Part shown: positions 49,430-57,305 of the stretch, piece by piece
Layout: each line of letters begins with the position of its first letter
How positions within the stretch are numbered: the first letter of the stretch is position 1
Assembly: GCF_900110345.1 (NCBI RefSeq)
Contig: NZ_FODJ01000001.1
Span: 558,001 to 622,000 of the forward strand
Source of the DNA: Amphibacillus marinus
GTDB taxonomy: Bacteria; Bacillota; Bacilli; Bacillales; Amphibacillaceae
Direction: 5' to 3'
DNA length: 64,000 nt
Notes under the pieces: model-generated
Database searches by the model: none
What the model was told of the DNA's origin: nothing
The model's input: the letters and a program-made list of their open reading frames with translations, nothing else
Translations under genes and position numbers: made by a program

Positions 49430-49867
49430 TCATCTTAGCTGCCGTCGTTTGTTCTCTTCGGTCAGAAATTTAAAAAAAGGTTGTAAATCCATTCTGACCT
49501 GCTTCTTAACATTAGTAATATAACGGGATTTCTCCGAGTCTTCCATAACCTCACTTTTGCTAATTCGCTCGACCATATAATCTTTTCCTATTCTGTGAAT
49601 CTGCTTTCTTAAGAAGCGTGATTCTTTAAACAGAGCAATTCCTATCGCCGCCACAAGGGCAAAGATTGCCGGTATTAATAATGTCTCCATCGCAAAATCA
49701 GTATTAATAAACGGGAGTACCATATTTAATATTCCTATCAGCATTAATGGAAAGCCAAACATGTAGTACGTTGAGACCTTCTTCATAATTGGTCTAATCT
49801 TTTCAGAAATCAGGTCCATTTCCCTTTTAATAAACGGTGGAAGCTGTTCAAATTGGGCAGAGTTCAA
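49430..49867 (-). CDS. DUF5392 family membrane protein (YwnF-like)
   Basis: From a TTG at 49867, ten bases after AGGAGG, this protein has 145 residues. Two membrane helices lie at about residues 35-55 and 62-80, flanked by charged ends. FIKREMDLISEKIRPIMKKVS near the start and FFKFLTEENKRRQ at the end recall B. subtilis YwnF (DUF5392), of unknown function. A GTG at 49873 is an alternative start. Confidence 0.65.
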   Translation of the reverse strand: MNSAQFEQLPPFIKREMDLISEKIRPIMKKVSTYYMFGFPLMLIGILNMVLPFINTDFAMETLLIPAIFALVAAIGIALFKESRFLRKQIHRIGKDYMVERISKSEVMEDSEKSRYITNVKKQVRMDLQPFFKFLTEENKRRQLR

Positions 49868-49980
49868 ATGTACCACTCCTCCTGTAACAAATTGCAAATA
49901 GATATGTTACTGTCATTATAAAGTCAATAGACCTTGTTGGTCAATTAATTTGCTAGCAGCCGCCCATTGTAAGTAATACG

Positions 49981-50703
49981 TTATAAAATTTTAGCTAAGA
50001 AGTCTTTCGCACGCTCTGTCTGTGGATCGGTAAAGAATGCATTCGGTTCGCCTGTTTCGACTAAACGTCCTTCGTCTAAAAACAAGACCCGATCAGCTAC
50101 CTCACGAGCAAATCCCATTTCATGGGTTACCACCAGCATTGTCATCCCGGTGTGAGCTAAATCCTTCATAACATCAAGGACTTCTTTCACCATCTCTGGA
50201 TCTAGCGCTGAAGTAGGCTCATCAAACAACATTAAATCTGGCTCCATTGCCAACGCTCTAGCAATGGCTACCCGTTGTTTTTGGCCGCCCGAAAGGCTAC
50301 TTGGATAAGCTTTCTCCTTATCAGCCAGGCCAACCCGTTCTAATAATTGCAAACCTTTTTCATTTGCCTCAGCCTTTTTCAAGCCACGTACCTTCATTGG
50401 CGCATAAGTCAAGTTCTCTAACACCGTTAAATGGGGAAAAAGATGAAAATGCTGAAATACCATGCCGATTTTCTCACGTGCTTTGGTAACGTTAGTTTTT
50501 GGAGCTGTCATGACCTGATCAGCAACTGAAACGGTTCCTGATGTTGGTTTTTCTAATAGGTTGATACAGCGTAAAAAGGTCGATTTTCCCGATCCAGATG
50601 GGCCAATAATTGAGACAACCTCACCTTTATTAATCTCAATTGAAATGTCCGTTAAAACTTCATTGTTGCCAAATTGTTTGAACAGCTTGTCTACCTTAAT
50701 CAC
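49981..50703 (-). CDS. Polar amino-acid ABC transporter, ATP-binding protein
   Basis: This 240-residue GlnQ/ArtR-type ATPase has [50 protein letters not shown] and VVTHEMGFA. It is the last gene of a three-gene importer, overlapping the permease by eight bases. The substrate cannot be told; cystine, glutamine and arginine importers look alike. Confidence 0.92.
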   Translation of the reverse strand: MIKVDKLFKQFGNNEVLTDISIEINKGEVVSIIGPSGSGKSTFLRCINLLEKPTSGTVSVADQVMTAPKTNVTKAREKIGMVFQHFHLFPHLTVLENLTYAPMKVRGLKKAEANEKGLQLLERVGLADKEKAYPSSLSGGQKQRVAIARALAMEPDLMLFDEPTSALDPEMVKEVLDVMKDLAHTGMTMLVVTHEMGFAREVADRVLFLDEGRLVETGEPNAFFTDPQTERAKDFLAKIL

Positions 50704-51355
50704 TTTCCTTCATCCTCCGTTCTACCCAGCCCCCTAGTAATGTTAAAACCATGACCATTAACCAGTAAATAATTGCGACAAACATCAGTGGCTCGAAATA
50801 GCTATATAGCCTAGAAGAGGTAATTTGGGCTCTCCTCATTAAGTCAACATAACCAATTGTCGAAACAAGGGCAGACTCTTTTGTTAAGGTAATAAATTCA
50901 TTCATTAATGCTGGTAAAATATTTTTCATCGCCTGTGGTAAAATAATATCCTTCATCATTGGACGATAAGGTATGCCTAATGCTATGGCAGCCTCAGTTT
51001 GTCCCCGATCTACTGCCGAAATTCCTGCCCTAATAATTTCAGAAACGTAGGCAGATGAGTTAAGACCAAAAGCTAACACAGCTGAAAGGAAGGGTGATAT
51101 ATCATAACCAGTCAATTGGGGTGTTGCTAGATAAATAATAGCTAATTGTAGAATTAGCGGTGTCCCTCTAAAAATTGATGTATAAAAATCAGCCGGCCAT
51201 TTCAGTAATTTAATATTACTAATTTTAAACAAAGCTAAAACGGTTCCCAATAAGAAACCGAGCAAAATTGATACTAATACAAATTGTAATGTTACCCATA
51301 TTCCTTCTAAAATAAAAGGAATATAAGGCACGATTTGGCTAAAGTCCAAATTCAT
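50696..51355 (-). CDS. Polar amino-acid ABC transporter, permease
   Basis: This 219-residue His/Glu/Gln/Arg/opine-type permease has about five helices. It carries [15 protein letters not shown], the EAA loop [25 protein letters not shown], and [19 protein letters not shown]. It probably acts as a homodimer. GAGGTG precedes the ATG, 35 bases after the binding-protein gene. Confidence 0.92.
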   Translation of the reverse strand: MNLDFSQIVPYIPFILEGIWVTLQFVLVSILLGFLLGTVLALFKISNIKLLKWPADFYTSIFRGTPLILQLAIIYLATPQLTGYDISPFLSAVLAFGLNSSAYVSEIIRAGISAVDRGQTEAAIALGIPYRPMMKDIILPQAMKNILPALMNEFITLTKESALVSTIGYVDLMRRAQITSSRLYSYFEPLMFVAIIYWLMVMVLTLLGGWVERRMKESD

Positions 51356-51390
51356 GCCTTACACCTCATTTCTTTCTATAAATTAGTTAA

Positions 51391-52200
51391 TTATTCTATA
51401 TCCAGTAACCACTCATCTTCAAGCTCGGCAATTTTTCCGTTTTCAAGTGCTTCTTCTAGGACAGCATTAATTTCATCAACTAGATCACTCCCAATTGGAA
51501 ATGCAATCGCCATACCTGGTGATACACGGGTTGGATCGTCAAATCCAGTTAAGCCCTGTGCTTCAATAAAGCCATGAGCCACTTGCTTATCTAAATAAAC
51601 AACATCAATCCGATTAGTTAGTAGCTCCTGAATAAGTACTTGAGCATCATCTAGCGCAGAAATTTCAAAGTCATAATCCTCTTGAAGAACTAACGCACCT
51701 TCTTCTTGAATTGTTCCTAATTGAACACCTAATACAATGCCGTCAAGATCCTCAATGCCTTCAATATCAGAATCTGCTCTTGTGACGAACATTTCTCCTG
51801 AACGATGATACTCAATTGAAAAATCTACATTTTCTTTACGTTCTTCAGTGGCAGACATTCCCGATAAGACCATATCAACTCGCTCTGCTTGTAATGCACC
51901 AATCAAACCATCAAAGTTCATATCTCTAATTTCAAGCTCATAACCAAGCTCTTCAGCAATGTAGCGTGCTAGCTCAATATCAAAGCCCTCGAACTCACCT
52001 GACTCATCAATTGATTCAAATGGTGGATAATCAGCAGAGGTCGCCATAATTAGCAAGTTATTTTCCCCGCCTTCACCTGGCTCCTCAGTATTTTCCGTTG
52101 TTTGATCATCTACTTGATCGTCTTCACTACTTGTCCCACAGGCAACTAAAACCAATGTTAACATTGCAGCCATTAACAGCATCAATAAATTCTTTTTCAT
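51391..52200 (-). CDS. Polar amino-acid ABC transporter, substrate-binding lipoprotein
   Basis: This 269-residue family 3 solute-binding protein has a lipobox LVLVAC (Cys21) and an acidic linker. The domain begins with ATSADYPPFESID and continues with GFDIELARYIAEELG, ALQAERVDMVLSGMSATEER and LGVQLGTIQEEGAL. It is the first gene of the importer, and a CodY-like site lies about 60 bases upstream. Confidence 0.92.
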   Translation of the reverse strand: MKKNLLMLLMAAMLTLVLVACGTSSEDDQVDDQTTENTEEPGEGGENNLLIMATSADYPPFESIDESGEFEGFDIELARYIAEELGYELEIRDMNFDGLIGALQAERVDMVLSGMSATEERKENVDFSIEYHRSGEMFVTRADSDIEGIEDLDGIVLGVQLGTIQEEGALVLQEDYDFEISALDDAQVLIQELLTNRIDVVYLDKQVAHGFIEAQGLTGFDDPTRVSPGMAIAFPIGSDLVDEINAVLEEALENGKIAELEDEWLLDIE

Positions 52201-52257
52201 GATAAGTACTCCCCTTCTCTTTATTAAAATATATTTGTATATTTATTCATGATAATG

Positions 52258-52272
52258 AATTTTAACAAATTT
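52258..52272 (-). promoter_or_regulatory. CodY-box-like site upstream of the polar amino-acid importer
   Basis: AATTTTAACAAATTT, plus-strand reading, matches 12 of 15 consensus positions. On the minus strand it overlaps a possible TTGTTA -35, which has TAAATA 17 bases downstream. A repressor there would block the promoter. Binding is inferred. Confidence 0.45.
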
Positions 52273-52306
52273 TTATGCATTTGGGAAGCCTAATCGCTAA
52301 AAAAGT

Positions 52307-53464
52307 TTAATTTATATCAAATTCTTGATTAATTTGCTCTAGTAAAGTCGCATCATTTAGAATATCAAAGCCAGTCATAGCTAAGGATAAAGCACCACGG
52401 ACTAAAGCTTTCCGCCCCGAATCCGTAACCGTTTGGTTAGCAAATTCCTTAGTATGTGCAACTAACCCAGGTGAGTCTAAACTAATATAGGGGTGAATAG
52501 CTGGAACAACATGACTAACATTACCCATATCAATTGAACCTAAACCTCCTTTAGCATCATGAATCAGCGTTTCGCCACATGCAATCAAGTTCTTTGAATA
52601 AATAGCTGATAAAGTTTGGTTGGTACGCATATCATCATAGCTTAATTCATAGTTTCGCACAGCAAGAGTTGCTCCAGTCATGTCGGCAGCTGATTGTGCA
52701 ATCCTTTTTATCTTCTTAACCACTTGATTTAAGTATTTTCGTTCTTGTGCACGCACATAAAACTGAGCAACGGCATAGTCTGGCACAACATTTGCTGCCT
52801 GTCCCCCTTCAGGAATAATCCCATGAATACGGACATCTGATTTAACATGTTGACGCAGCGCATTAATACCACTAAATAACTGAAGCACACTATCTAAAGC
52901 GTTAATTCCTTCCTCTGGTGCAGCAGCAGCATGACTAGATTTGCCTCGATATGAAAATTCAAGGGCATCCATCGCTAATGAGGCACCACTTTTAACTGAT
53001 TCTCCGGCTGGATGAACCATCATTGCAATATCTAATTCATTAAAAAGTCCAGCTTCAGCCATTGGCACTTTCGCCCCATTTGTTTCTTCTGCAGGTGTAC
53101 CGTAAACAATTACTCTACCACCTGTTTCATGCAAGACCTTACTTAGAGCAATGGCCGCCCCAACACTCATCGTCCCAATTAAATTATGACCACAACCATG
53201 CCCAACACCTGGTAAAGCATCATATTCCGCCATAAAACCAATGGTAGCACCTGGTTTTTCACTTTCAAAAATTGCCCGAAATGCTGTTGGGCGCTCTACT
53301 AAACCAACCTCTACCTTAAAGTTGTGGGCTTTTAGATAATTAACTAGTAATTGCGCAGATTTAAATTCCGCTCCGCCCAGCTCTGGGTTATCATATAGTT
53401 GCTGACTTGTCTTAATTAAGTCAGCCGCTATATCTCCTATGTGTCTTTGTAATTGCTCTTTCAT
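52307..53464 (-). CDS. M20 family amidohydrolase (AbgB/YxeP-like peptidase)
   Basis: This 385-residue metallohydrolase of the M20D group hydrolyses amide bonds of N-acyl or peptide substrates. It has GFMAEYDALPGVGHGCGHN (metal ligands), GTPAEETNGAKVPM and the dimerisation domain FSYRGKSSHAAAAPEEG. AGGAGAA precedes the ATG. It is upstream of, and in line with, the amino-acid importer, so it may work with imported acylated amino acids. The substrate is not known. Confidence 0.82.
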   Translation of the reverse strand: MKEQLQRHIGDIAADLIKTSQQLYDNPELGGAEFKSAQLLVNYLKAHNFKVEVGLVERPTAFRAIFESEKPGATIGFMAEYDALPGVGHGCGHNLIGTMSVGAAIALSKVLHETGGRVIVYGTPAEETNGAKVPMAEAGLFNELDIAMMVHPAGESVKSGASLAMDALEFSYRGKSSHAAAAPEEGINALDSVLQLFSGINALRQHVKSDVRIHGIIPEGGQAANVVPDYAVAQFYVRAQERKYLNQVVKKIKRIAQSAADMTGATLAVRNYELSYDDMRTNQTLSAIYSKNLIACGETLIHDAKGGLGSIDMGNVSHVVPAIHPYISLDSPGLVAHTKEFANQTVTDSGRKALVRGALSLAMTGFDILNDATLLEQINQEFDIN

Positions 53465-53492
53465 TGTTCAGTTCTCCTCTTACCTATGTCTT

Positions 53493-54275
53493 TTATTTAA
53501 TTAATCCTAACTGTTTTAAACCGTGATAAATCCCATCATCGTCAACAGACTTGGTGACCAATTTAGCTGCTTCTTTAGCTGCCTGATGACCGTTATCCAT
53601 CGCAACACTATTCTTTACTGTCGTTAGCATCTCGACATCATTAAGACCATCACCAAATGCATACACATTTTCTTCAGAAATAGCTAATGCGTTAATCACT
53701 TGCTTAATACCATGTGCCTTTGATCCTCCTTTTGGGAGAATATCAACCGACAATGGATGCCATCTAACAAATGTAAAGCTATCATATCGTTGACGATAAT
53801 GCTCCTCCTCGCCTTCAGTGCAGAAGAACAATGATTGATACAAATCTCTACCCTGATGGTAATCTGGATCGTGAGTTGGAAAGCGGCCAACCTTTAATGA
53901 TTCAATACTTTCATTGATATAAGCATGATCAGGTACATTCGCTCGCATATCATGCTCATCCATATACACAATGGGATGATCATTTTCTAAACCCTCTTTT
54001 GTCATGGCAAGTAATGCATCTTTATTTAATGGGTTTGTGAAAATAACCTTTCCCTCTAAAACAACATAAGAACCGTTGTAGCTTACGTAAGTATTAATGC
54101 CAAGTTCTTCTCTAATCTGCTCGTACATAAATGGGGCCCGTCCTGTTGCAATTGCAACGAGATGGCCATCAGACTTAAGTTGCTCAATCGCAGCCTTTGT
54201 CGATTGTGGCATTTGTTTTTGTTCATTCAATAGTGTTCCATCAATATCAAAAAAAATTACCGATTTCTTATTCAT
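53493..54275 (-). CDS. ykrA: HAD-superfamily Cof-type phosphatase YkrA
   Basis: This 260-residue protein has the four HAD motifs: FFDIDGTLL (Asp nucleophile), ATGR, the conserved Lys in PKGGSKAHG, and FGDGLNDVEML. The Cof/C2 cap lies between. It resembles B. subtilis YkrA throughout, and the substrate is unsettled, probably a sugar or cofactor phosphate. In B. subtilis ykrA sits between rpoY and def; here that place holds the 25-residue peptide instead. GGGGGA precedes the ATG. Confidence 0.85.
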   Translation of the reverse strand: MNKKSVIFFDIDGTLLNEQKQMPQSTKAAIEQLKSDGHLVAIATGRAPFMYEQIREELGINTYVSYNGSYVVLEGKVIFTNPLNKDALLAMTKEGLENDHPIVYMDEHDMRANVPDHAYINESIESLKVGRFPTHDPDYHQGRDLYQSLFFCTEGEEEHYRQRYDSFTFVRWHPLSVDILPKGGSKAHGIKQVINALAISEENVYAFGDGLNDVEMLTTVKNSVAMDNGHQAAKEAAKLVTKSVDDDGIYHGLKQLGLIK

Positions 54276-54424
54276 CAGCTGTCCCCCTCAGTAGTAATGC
54301 CTATCTTTTATCCTGTCCTAGTATAGCACAATTAAATATCAGTTGCTTTTTTTCAAATTTCAACTAATTATAAGCCTCTTTAAATGCCCCTGTTCGATTA
54401 TAGCTATGAAAGGAGGTGATACAA

Positions 54425-54649
54425 ATGGTACTAGAAGAAAGAATTAACACGCGATTGCAGTTAGTTTTTCAAACAGGCTATAACGACGAGGTTGGTGAGG
54501 TAGAAACAAAGTCAAAATCGTTTAATAATATTAATACCTCAGCAACAACAGAACAGCTATTAGCTGTTACAGAAGCGTTAGCTACACTGCAGCAATTCAA
54601 CCTCCATGAAGTGCGCAGAAACGACACGACCATTTTATCAAACGACTAA
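54425..54649 (+). CDS. DUF1659 family small protein
   Basis: This 74-residue protein starts at the ATG after AAAGGAGGTGATACAA. It reads RINTRLQLVFQTGYNDEVGE and YNDEVGEVETKSKSFNNI, then TEQLLAVTEALATLQQF and ends HEVRRNDTTIL. This is the DUF1659 pattern, found beside DUF2922 and YvrJ genes in bacilli. Function unknown; it is probably soluble. Confidence 0.75.
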   Translation: MVLEERINTRLQLVFQTGYNDEVGEVETKSKSFNNINTSATTEQLLAVTEALATLQQFNLHEVRRNDTTILSND

Positions 54650-54689
54650 TCACTCTGGATTGCTAATTTTAAAAAAGGAGGTGAACCAA

Positions 54690-54902
54690 GTGAAGCAATT
54701 AGAACTTAGGTTTGTTAATCAAGAAAATCGGCTTGTCACATTATCATTAGAAAAACCAATTGAACCAGTCGATCCTCAGTTAATTCAAGATACAATGGCG
54801 GTTATTATTGCATCCGGCGCTTTCACATCAACAGGTGGGGCTATCGTTGATAAGCACAGTGCTCGTCTGGTAGAAAGACATGTTGAAGAGATTGAAATCT
54901 AA
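54690..54902 (+). CDS. DUF2922 family small protein
   Basis: This 70-residue protein starts at a GTG (54690) after AAAGGAGGTGA. It has LELRFVNQENRLVTLSLEKP, then VDPQLIQDTMAVIIASGAF and VDKHSARLVERHVEEIEI, a pattern of DUF2922. It follows the DUF1659 gene by 40 bases. Both ribosome sites are near-perfect, so translation should be strong. Function unknown. Confidence 0.78.
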   Translation: MKQLELRFVNQENRLVTLSLEKPIEPVDPQLIQDTMAVIIASGAFTSTGGAIVDKHSARLVERHVEEIEI

Positions 54903-54910
54903 ATAGACTC

Positions 54911-54956
54911 GACTAGCTTTGTTGACAATGACCGTTAATAGAGCTAGTCAATTTTT
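54911..54956 (+). terminator. Terminator after the DUF2922 gene
   Basis: GACTAGCT (54911-54918) pairs with AGCTAGTC (54942-54949) over a 23-base loop, followed by TTTTT at 54952-54956. The loop is large, so it may be weak and partial, with readthrough into the YvrJ gene. Confidence 0.6.
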
Positions 54957-55019
54957 AATTAGTGAAAGCTGTACAGATAGTTAATCAACGCTCAATAGCT
55001 ATTCGAAGGAGGTATAGAT

Positions 55020-55160
55020 ATGTCAGACCAATGGTTATCTTTGTTAACAGATGTGGGTTTTCCAGTAGCGGTCACCTTCTATTTACTACACAGAATTGAA
55101 ACAAAGTTAAATACGGTCATTGAATCAATTATGTTCTTATCCGAAAAACTAACTAAATAA
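55020..55160 (+). CDS. YvrJ family small membrane-associated peptide
   Basis: An ATG after GAAGGAGG opens a 46-residue frame beginning MSDQWLSLLTDVGFPVAVTF and continuing YLLHRIETKLNTVIESIMFL. This is the YvrJ family pattern, with a hydrophobic stretch followed by an amphipathic helix. It completes the DUF1659/DUF2922/YvrJ trio that recurs in bacilli. Function unknown. Confidence 0.78.
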   Translation: MSDQWLSLLTDVGFPVAVTFYLLHRIETKLNTVIESIMFLSEKLTK

Positions 55161-55216
55161 TTCATTTACAGCTCACCTTCCCTCTAGAGAATTTGTCGGA
55201 ATTATCAAACTTTATA

Positions 55217-55245
55217 TTGCCGTTGCCAGAAAAGATAGCTATAAT
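55217..55245 (+). promoter_or_regulatory. Sigma-A-type promoter of metA
   Basis: TTGCCG (55217-55222) and TATAAT (55240-55245) are 17 bases apart. The start would be near 55252, leaving a leader of about 40 bases. That is too short for an S-box or methionine T-box, and none is seen. Confidence 0.75.
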
Positions 55246-55292
55246 TGACGGTAATAAAAAATTCGGATCTGTCATCGGGGGGAAGCGTGACA

Positions 55293-56198
55293 ATGCCAAT
55301 TAACATTCCAAAGGGGTTACCAGCACGAACGATACTAGAAAGAGAAAACATCTTTTTAATGGACAAAGATCGTGCCTCAGCGCAAGATATCCGACCTTTA
55401 AAGATTTTAATTCTTAATTTAATGCCAGAAAAGGAGCGAACAGAGACACAATTGCTCCGCTTGCTAAGTAATTCAGCACTGCAAATATCAATTGATTTTA
55501 TTCATACTGAAAGTTATCAGTCACGTAATGTTCCCAAGTCGCACTTAGAACAGTTTTATCTTACATTTTCAGATGTGAAACAAAAGCACTACGATGGCCT
55601 AATTATTACTGGTGCACCAGTCGAACAAATGCATTTTGAGCAGGTAGATTATTGGCCTGAAATGGTTGAGATTATGGATTGGGCTGATCAGCATGTCACC
55701 TCAACTCTGCATATTTGTTGGGGTGCTCAAGCAGCACTTTATCATCATTTTCAAGTTGATAAATTTGATCGTAGCAATAAGATAAGTGGCGTGTACAGTC
55801 ATCAGCTAATTGAACCAACTAATAAACTTGTAAGAGGTATTAACGACCTTTTTTTCGCACCACATTCGCGGTATACCGATACTGATTTTCAAGCAATTGA
55901 ACACCACCCTGAGCTGTTTATTTTAGATCATTCAGAACAAGCAGGACCACTTTTGATTGCTTCGCGCAATAAAAAGCATGTGATGATTACTGGCCATATT
56001 GAGTATGATGCGAATACACTCGCTGAAGAATATCAACGTGATTTAGCTAAGGGTCTTAATGTAAACATGCCTGAAAACTATTATCCAAACGAAAATATAA
56101 ATAACACACCGTTAAATCGCTGGCGCTCCTCGGCCTATTTATTATTCTCAAACTGGCTAAATTACTACGTTTATCAAGTAACGCCTTATAACCTATAG
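55293..56198 (+). CDS. metA: Homoserine O-acetyltransferase (MetA family)
   Basis: This 301-residue enzyme acylates homoserine for methionine synthesis. The catalytic Cys142 is in HICWGAQAALYHH, and the His/Glu pair is in ITGHIEYD near residues 235-237. Residue 111 in TGAPVE is Glu, which in this family selects acetyl-CoA over succinyl-CoA (Gly in the E. coli enzyme). Other motifs are NLMPEKERTETQLLRLLSN and FAPHSRYTD. The ATG at 55293 follows GGGGGGA; the frame runs further back to 55245 but that reaches into the promoter. Confidence 0.95.
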   Translation: MPINIPKGLPARTILERENIFLMDKDRASAQDIRPLKILILNLMPEKERTETQLLRLLSNSALQISIDFIHTESYQSRNVPKSHLEQFYLTFSDVKQKHYDGLIITGAPVEQMHFEQVDYWPEMVEIMDWADQHVTSTLHICWGAQAALYHHFQVDKFDRSNKISGVYSHQLIEPTNKLVRGINDLFFAPHSRYTDTDFQAIEHHPELFILDHSEQAGPLLIASRNKKHVMITGHIEYDANTLAEEYQRDLAKGLNVNMPENYYPNENINNTPLNRWRSSAYLLFSNWLNYYVYQVTPYNL

Positions 56199-56222
56199 CG
56201 CCATTAAAGACTTTGTATTTAT

Positions 56223-56241
56223 AGTGTTTCGGCAAAACACT
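56223..56241 (+). terminator. Short hairpin after metA
   Basis: AGTGTTT (56223-56229) and AAACACT (56235-56241) close on a five-base loop, with TTAATT following. It is a weak candidate terminator for metA. Confidence 0.45.
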
Positions 56242-56343
56242 TTAATTAGTTCTGCTCTGTTAGACAAGACAAAATGAATTTCAGAGCAAGATTAGGGATA
56301 AAAGAAGTATGTCATTTTTACAAATGAGTTGCCCGCAGTTTTC

Positions 56344-56460
56344 TTGTGCCGTCACTAATGGTTAGTGACACAGGCATTCACTTAAAGATCTGGTCAAAGG
56401 GCGCCTCCCCCAAGTAATAGCCTCTGAAATAAATCAGGCTTTGACTAATTGTTGTTTTTT
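56344..56460 (+). promoter_or_regulatory. Structured leader region upstream of the ABC importer pair
   Basis: This non-coding stretch shows several helices. CTTGT-GCC-GTCACTA (56344-56358) pairs with TAGTGAC-ACAGG (56364-56375), leaving a GCC bulge and a five-base loop. TGGTCAAAG (56391-56399) pairs with CTTTGACTA (56439-56447), and AGCCT (56419-56423) competes for AGGCT (56436-56440). A T tract (56449-56460) follows, as in a riboswitch expression platform. It has no motif of the TPP, SAM, FMN, lysine, purine, preQ1 or guanidine-I riboswitch that I know. A fragment of an old repeat is the alternative. Confidence 0.45.
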
Positions 56461-56520
56461 CGTTCAACTTTTATTTATAAAAAGTTCATAAAATTGTGCA
56501 TTTATTCACATTGAATGGCC

Positions 56521-56565
56521 AACCCTTTTCAATTACACTAGAAATAGTGTTTTTTGAAAGGGGTT
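56521..56565 (+). promoter_or_regulatory. Hairpin sequestering the ribosome site of the ABC ATPase gene
   Basis: AACCCTTTTCAA (56521-56532) pairs with TTGAAAGGGGTT (56554-56565), 12 pairs with one G-T. An inner ACACTA/TAGTGT stem closes on a GAAA tetraloop (56541-56544). The 3' arm contains the Shine-Dalgarno GAAAGGGG, nine bases before the GTG at 56573. The inner stem followed by T residues could also act as a terminator. Opening this hairpin should be needed for translation. Confidence 0.6.
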
Positions 56566-56572
56566 ATTAGGT

Positions 56573-57304
56573 GTGATTGAGATTAATAAGCTCACAGTTA
56601 GCTATGGCAGTAAAGACGTATTAGCAGCTACAGACCTCGCCATAGCAGACCATGAAACAATTGCTGTTATCGGCCCATCAGGCTGTGGTAAAAGCACGCT
56701 TCTATATAGCATAGCGGGATTAATAAAACCAACTTCTGGATCTATCATGATTAATGGGAAGTCATTATTAGAGCCACGTATGGAAACAAGTGTAATTTTA
56801 CAAGATTATGGCTTACTACCATGGAAAAATGTCTATCAAAATGTTGCTTTGCCACTATCTATTCGCGGTGTAGCCAAGAGCGTTATAGAAGATAAGGTTA
56901 ATGCATTACTAAACGCATTACATATTGAAGAACAAATTAATAAGTTTCCTGTTCAATTGAGTGGTGGTCAACAACAACGCGTTGCTATCGCCCGCGCTTT
57001 AATAGCGGAGCCTGACCTGCTGTTAATGGATGAGCCCTTCTCTGCTCTAGATGCAACCGTCAGGGAAGAAATGCAAGATCTTATCCTTAACCTACATCAA
57101 GAGCATAAGTTATCCCTTGTTTTTGTAACCCATAGTATTGAGGAAGCTGTTATTCTAGGTAAGCGGATTATTGTCATGCAGCCTAATCCAGGGCAAATTA
57201 AGCGGATCATAACCAACCCTCATTTTGGCGATGTTAAATTTCGAAATGAATTTGCGTTTCATAAGCTATGTGTTCATGTGCGACAGGAAATGGAGGGAAT
57301 CTAG
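56573..57304 (+). CDS. NitT/TauT-type ABC importer, ATP-binding protein
   Basis: This 243-residue ATPase of the nitrate/taurine/sulfonate/thiamine-precursor group has Walker A GPSGCGKSTL, Q-loop VILQDYGLLPWKN, signature [19 protein letters not shown], Walker B LLLMDEPFSALDA and H-loop FVTHSIEEAVIL. It starts with GTG inside a structured leader. One base separates it from the permease gene. No binding protein is encoded nearby, so the substrate cannot be guessed from the sequence. Confidence 0.88.
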   Translation: MIEINKLTVSYGSKDVLAATDLAIADHETIAVIGPSGCGKSTLLYSIAGLIKPTSGSIMINGKSLLEPRMETSVILQDYGLLPWKNVYQNVALPLSIRGVAKSVIEDKVNALLNALHIEEQINKFPVQLSGGQQQRVAIARALIAEPDLLLMDEPFSALDATVREEMQDLILNLHQEHKLSLVFVTHSIEEAVILGKRIIVMQPNPGQIKRIITNPHFGDVKFRNEFAFHKLCVHVRQEMEGI

Positions 57305-57305
57305 T

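Noticed and set aside
55161-55292. S-box or methionine T-box before metA
   Set aside because: The promoter at 55217-55245 leaves about 40 bases of leader, too short for either, and no TGGTACC or S-box motif occurs.
56281-56343. Possible insertion-sequence remnant before the structured leader
   Set aside because: The stretch looks unlike a normal promoter region and has a GCTCTG/CAGAGC inverted repeat just upstream, but no transposase residue pattern or terminal repeat could be defined by eye.
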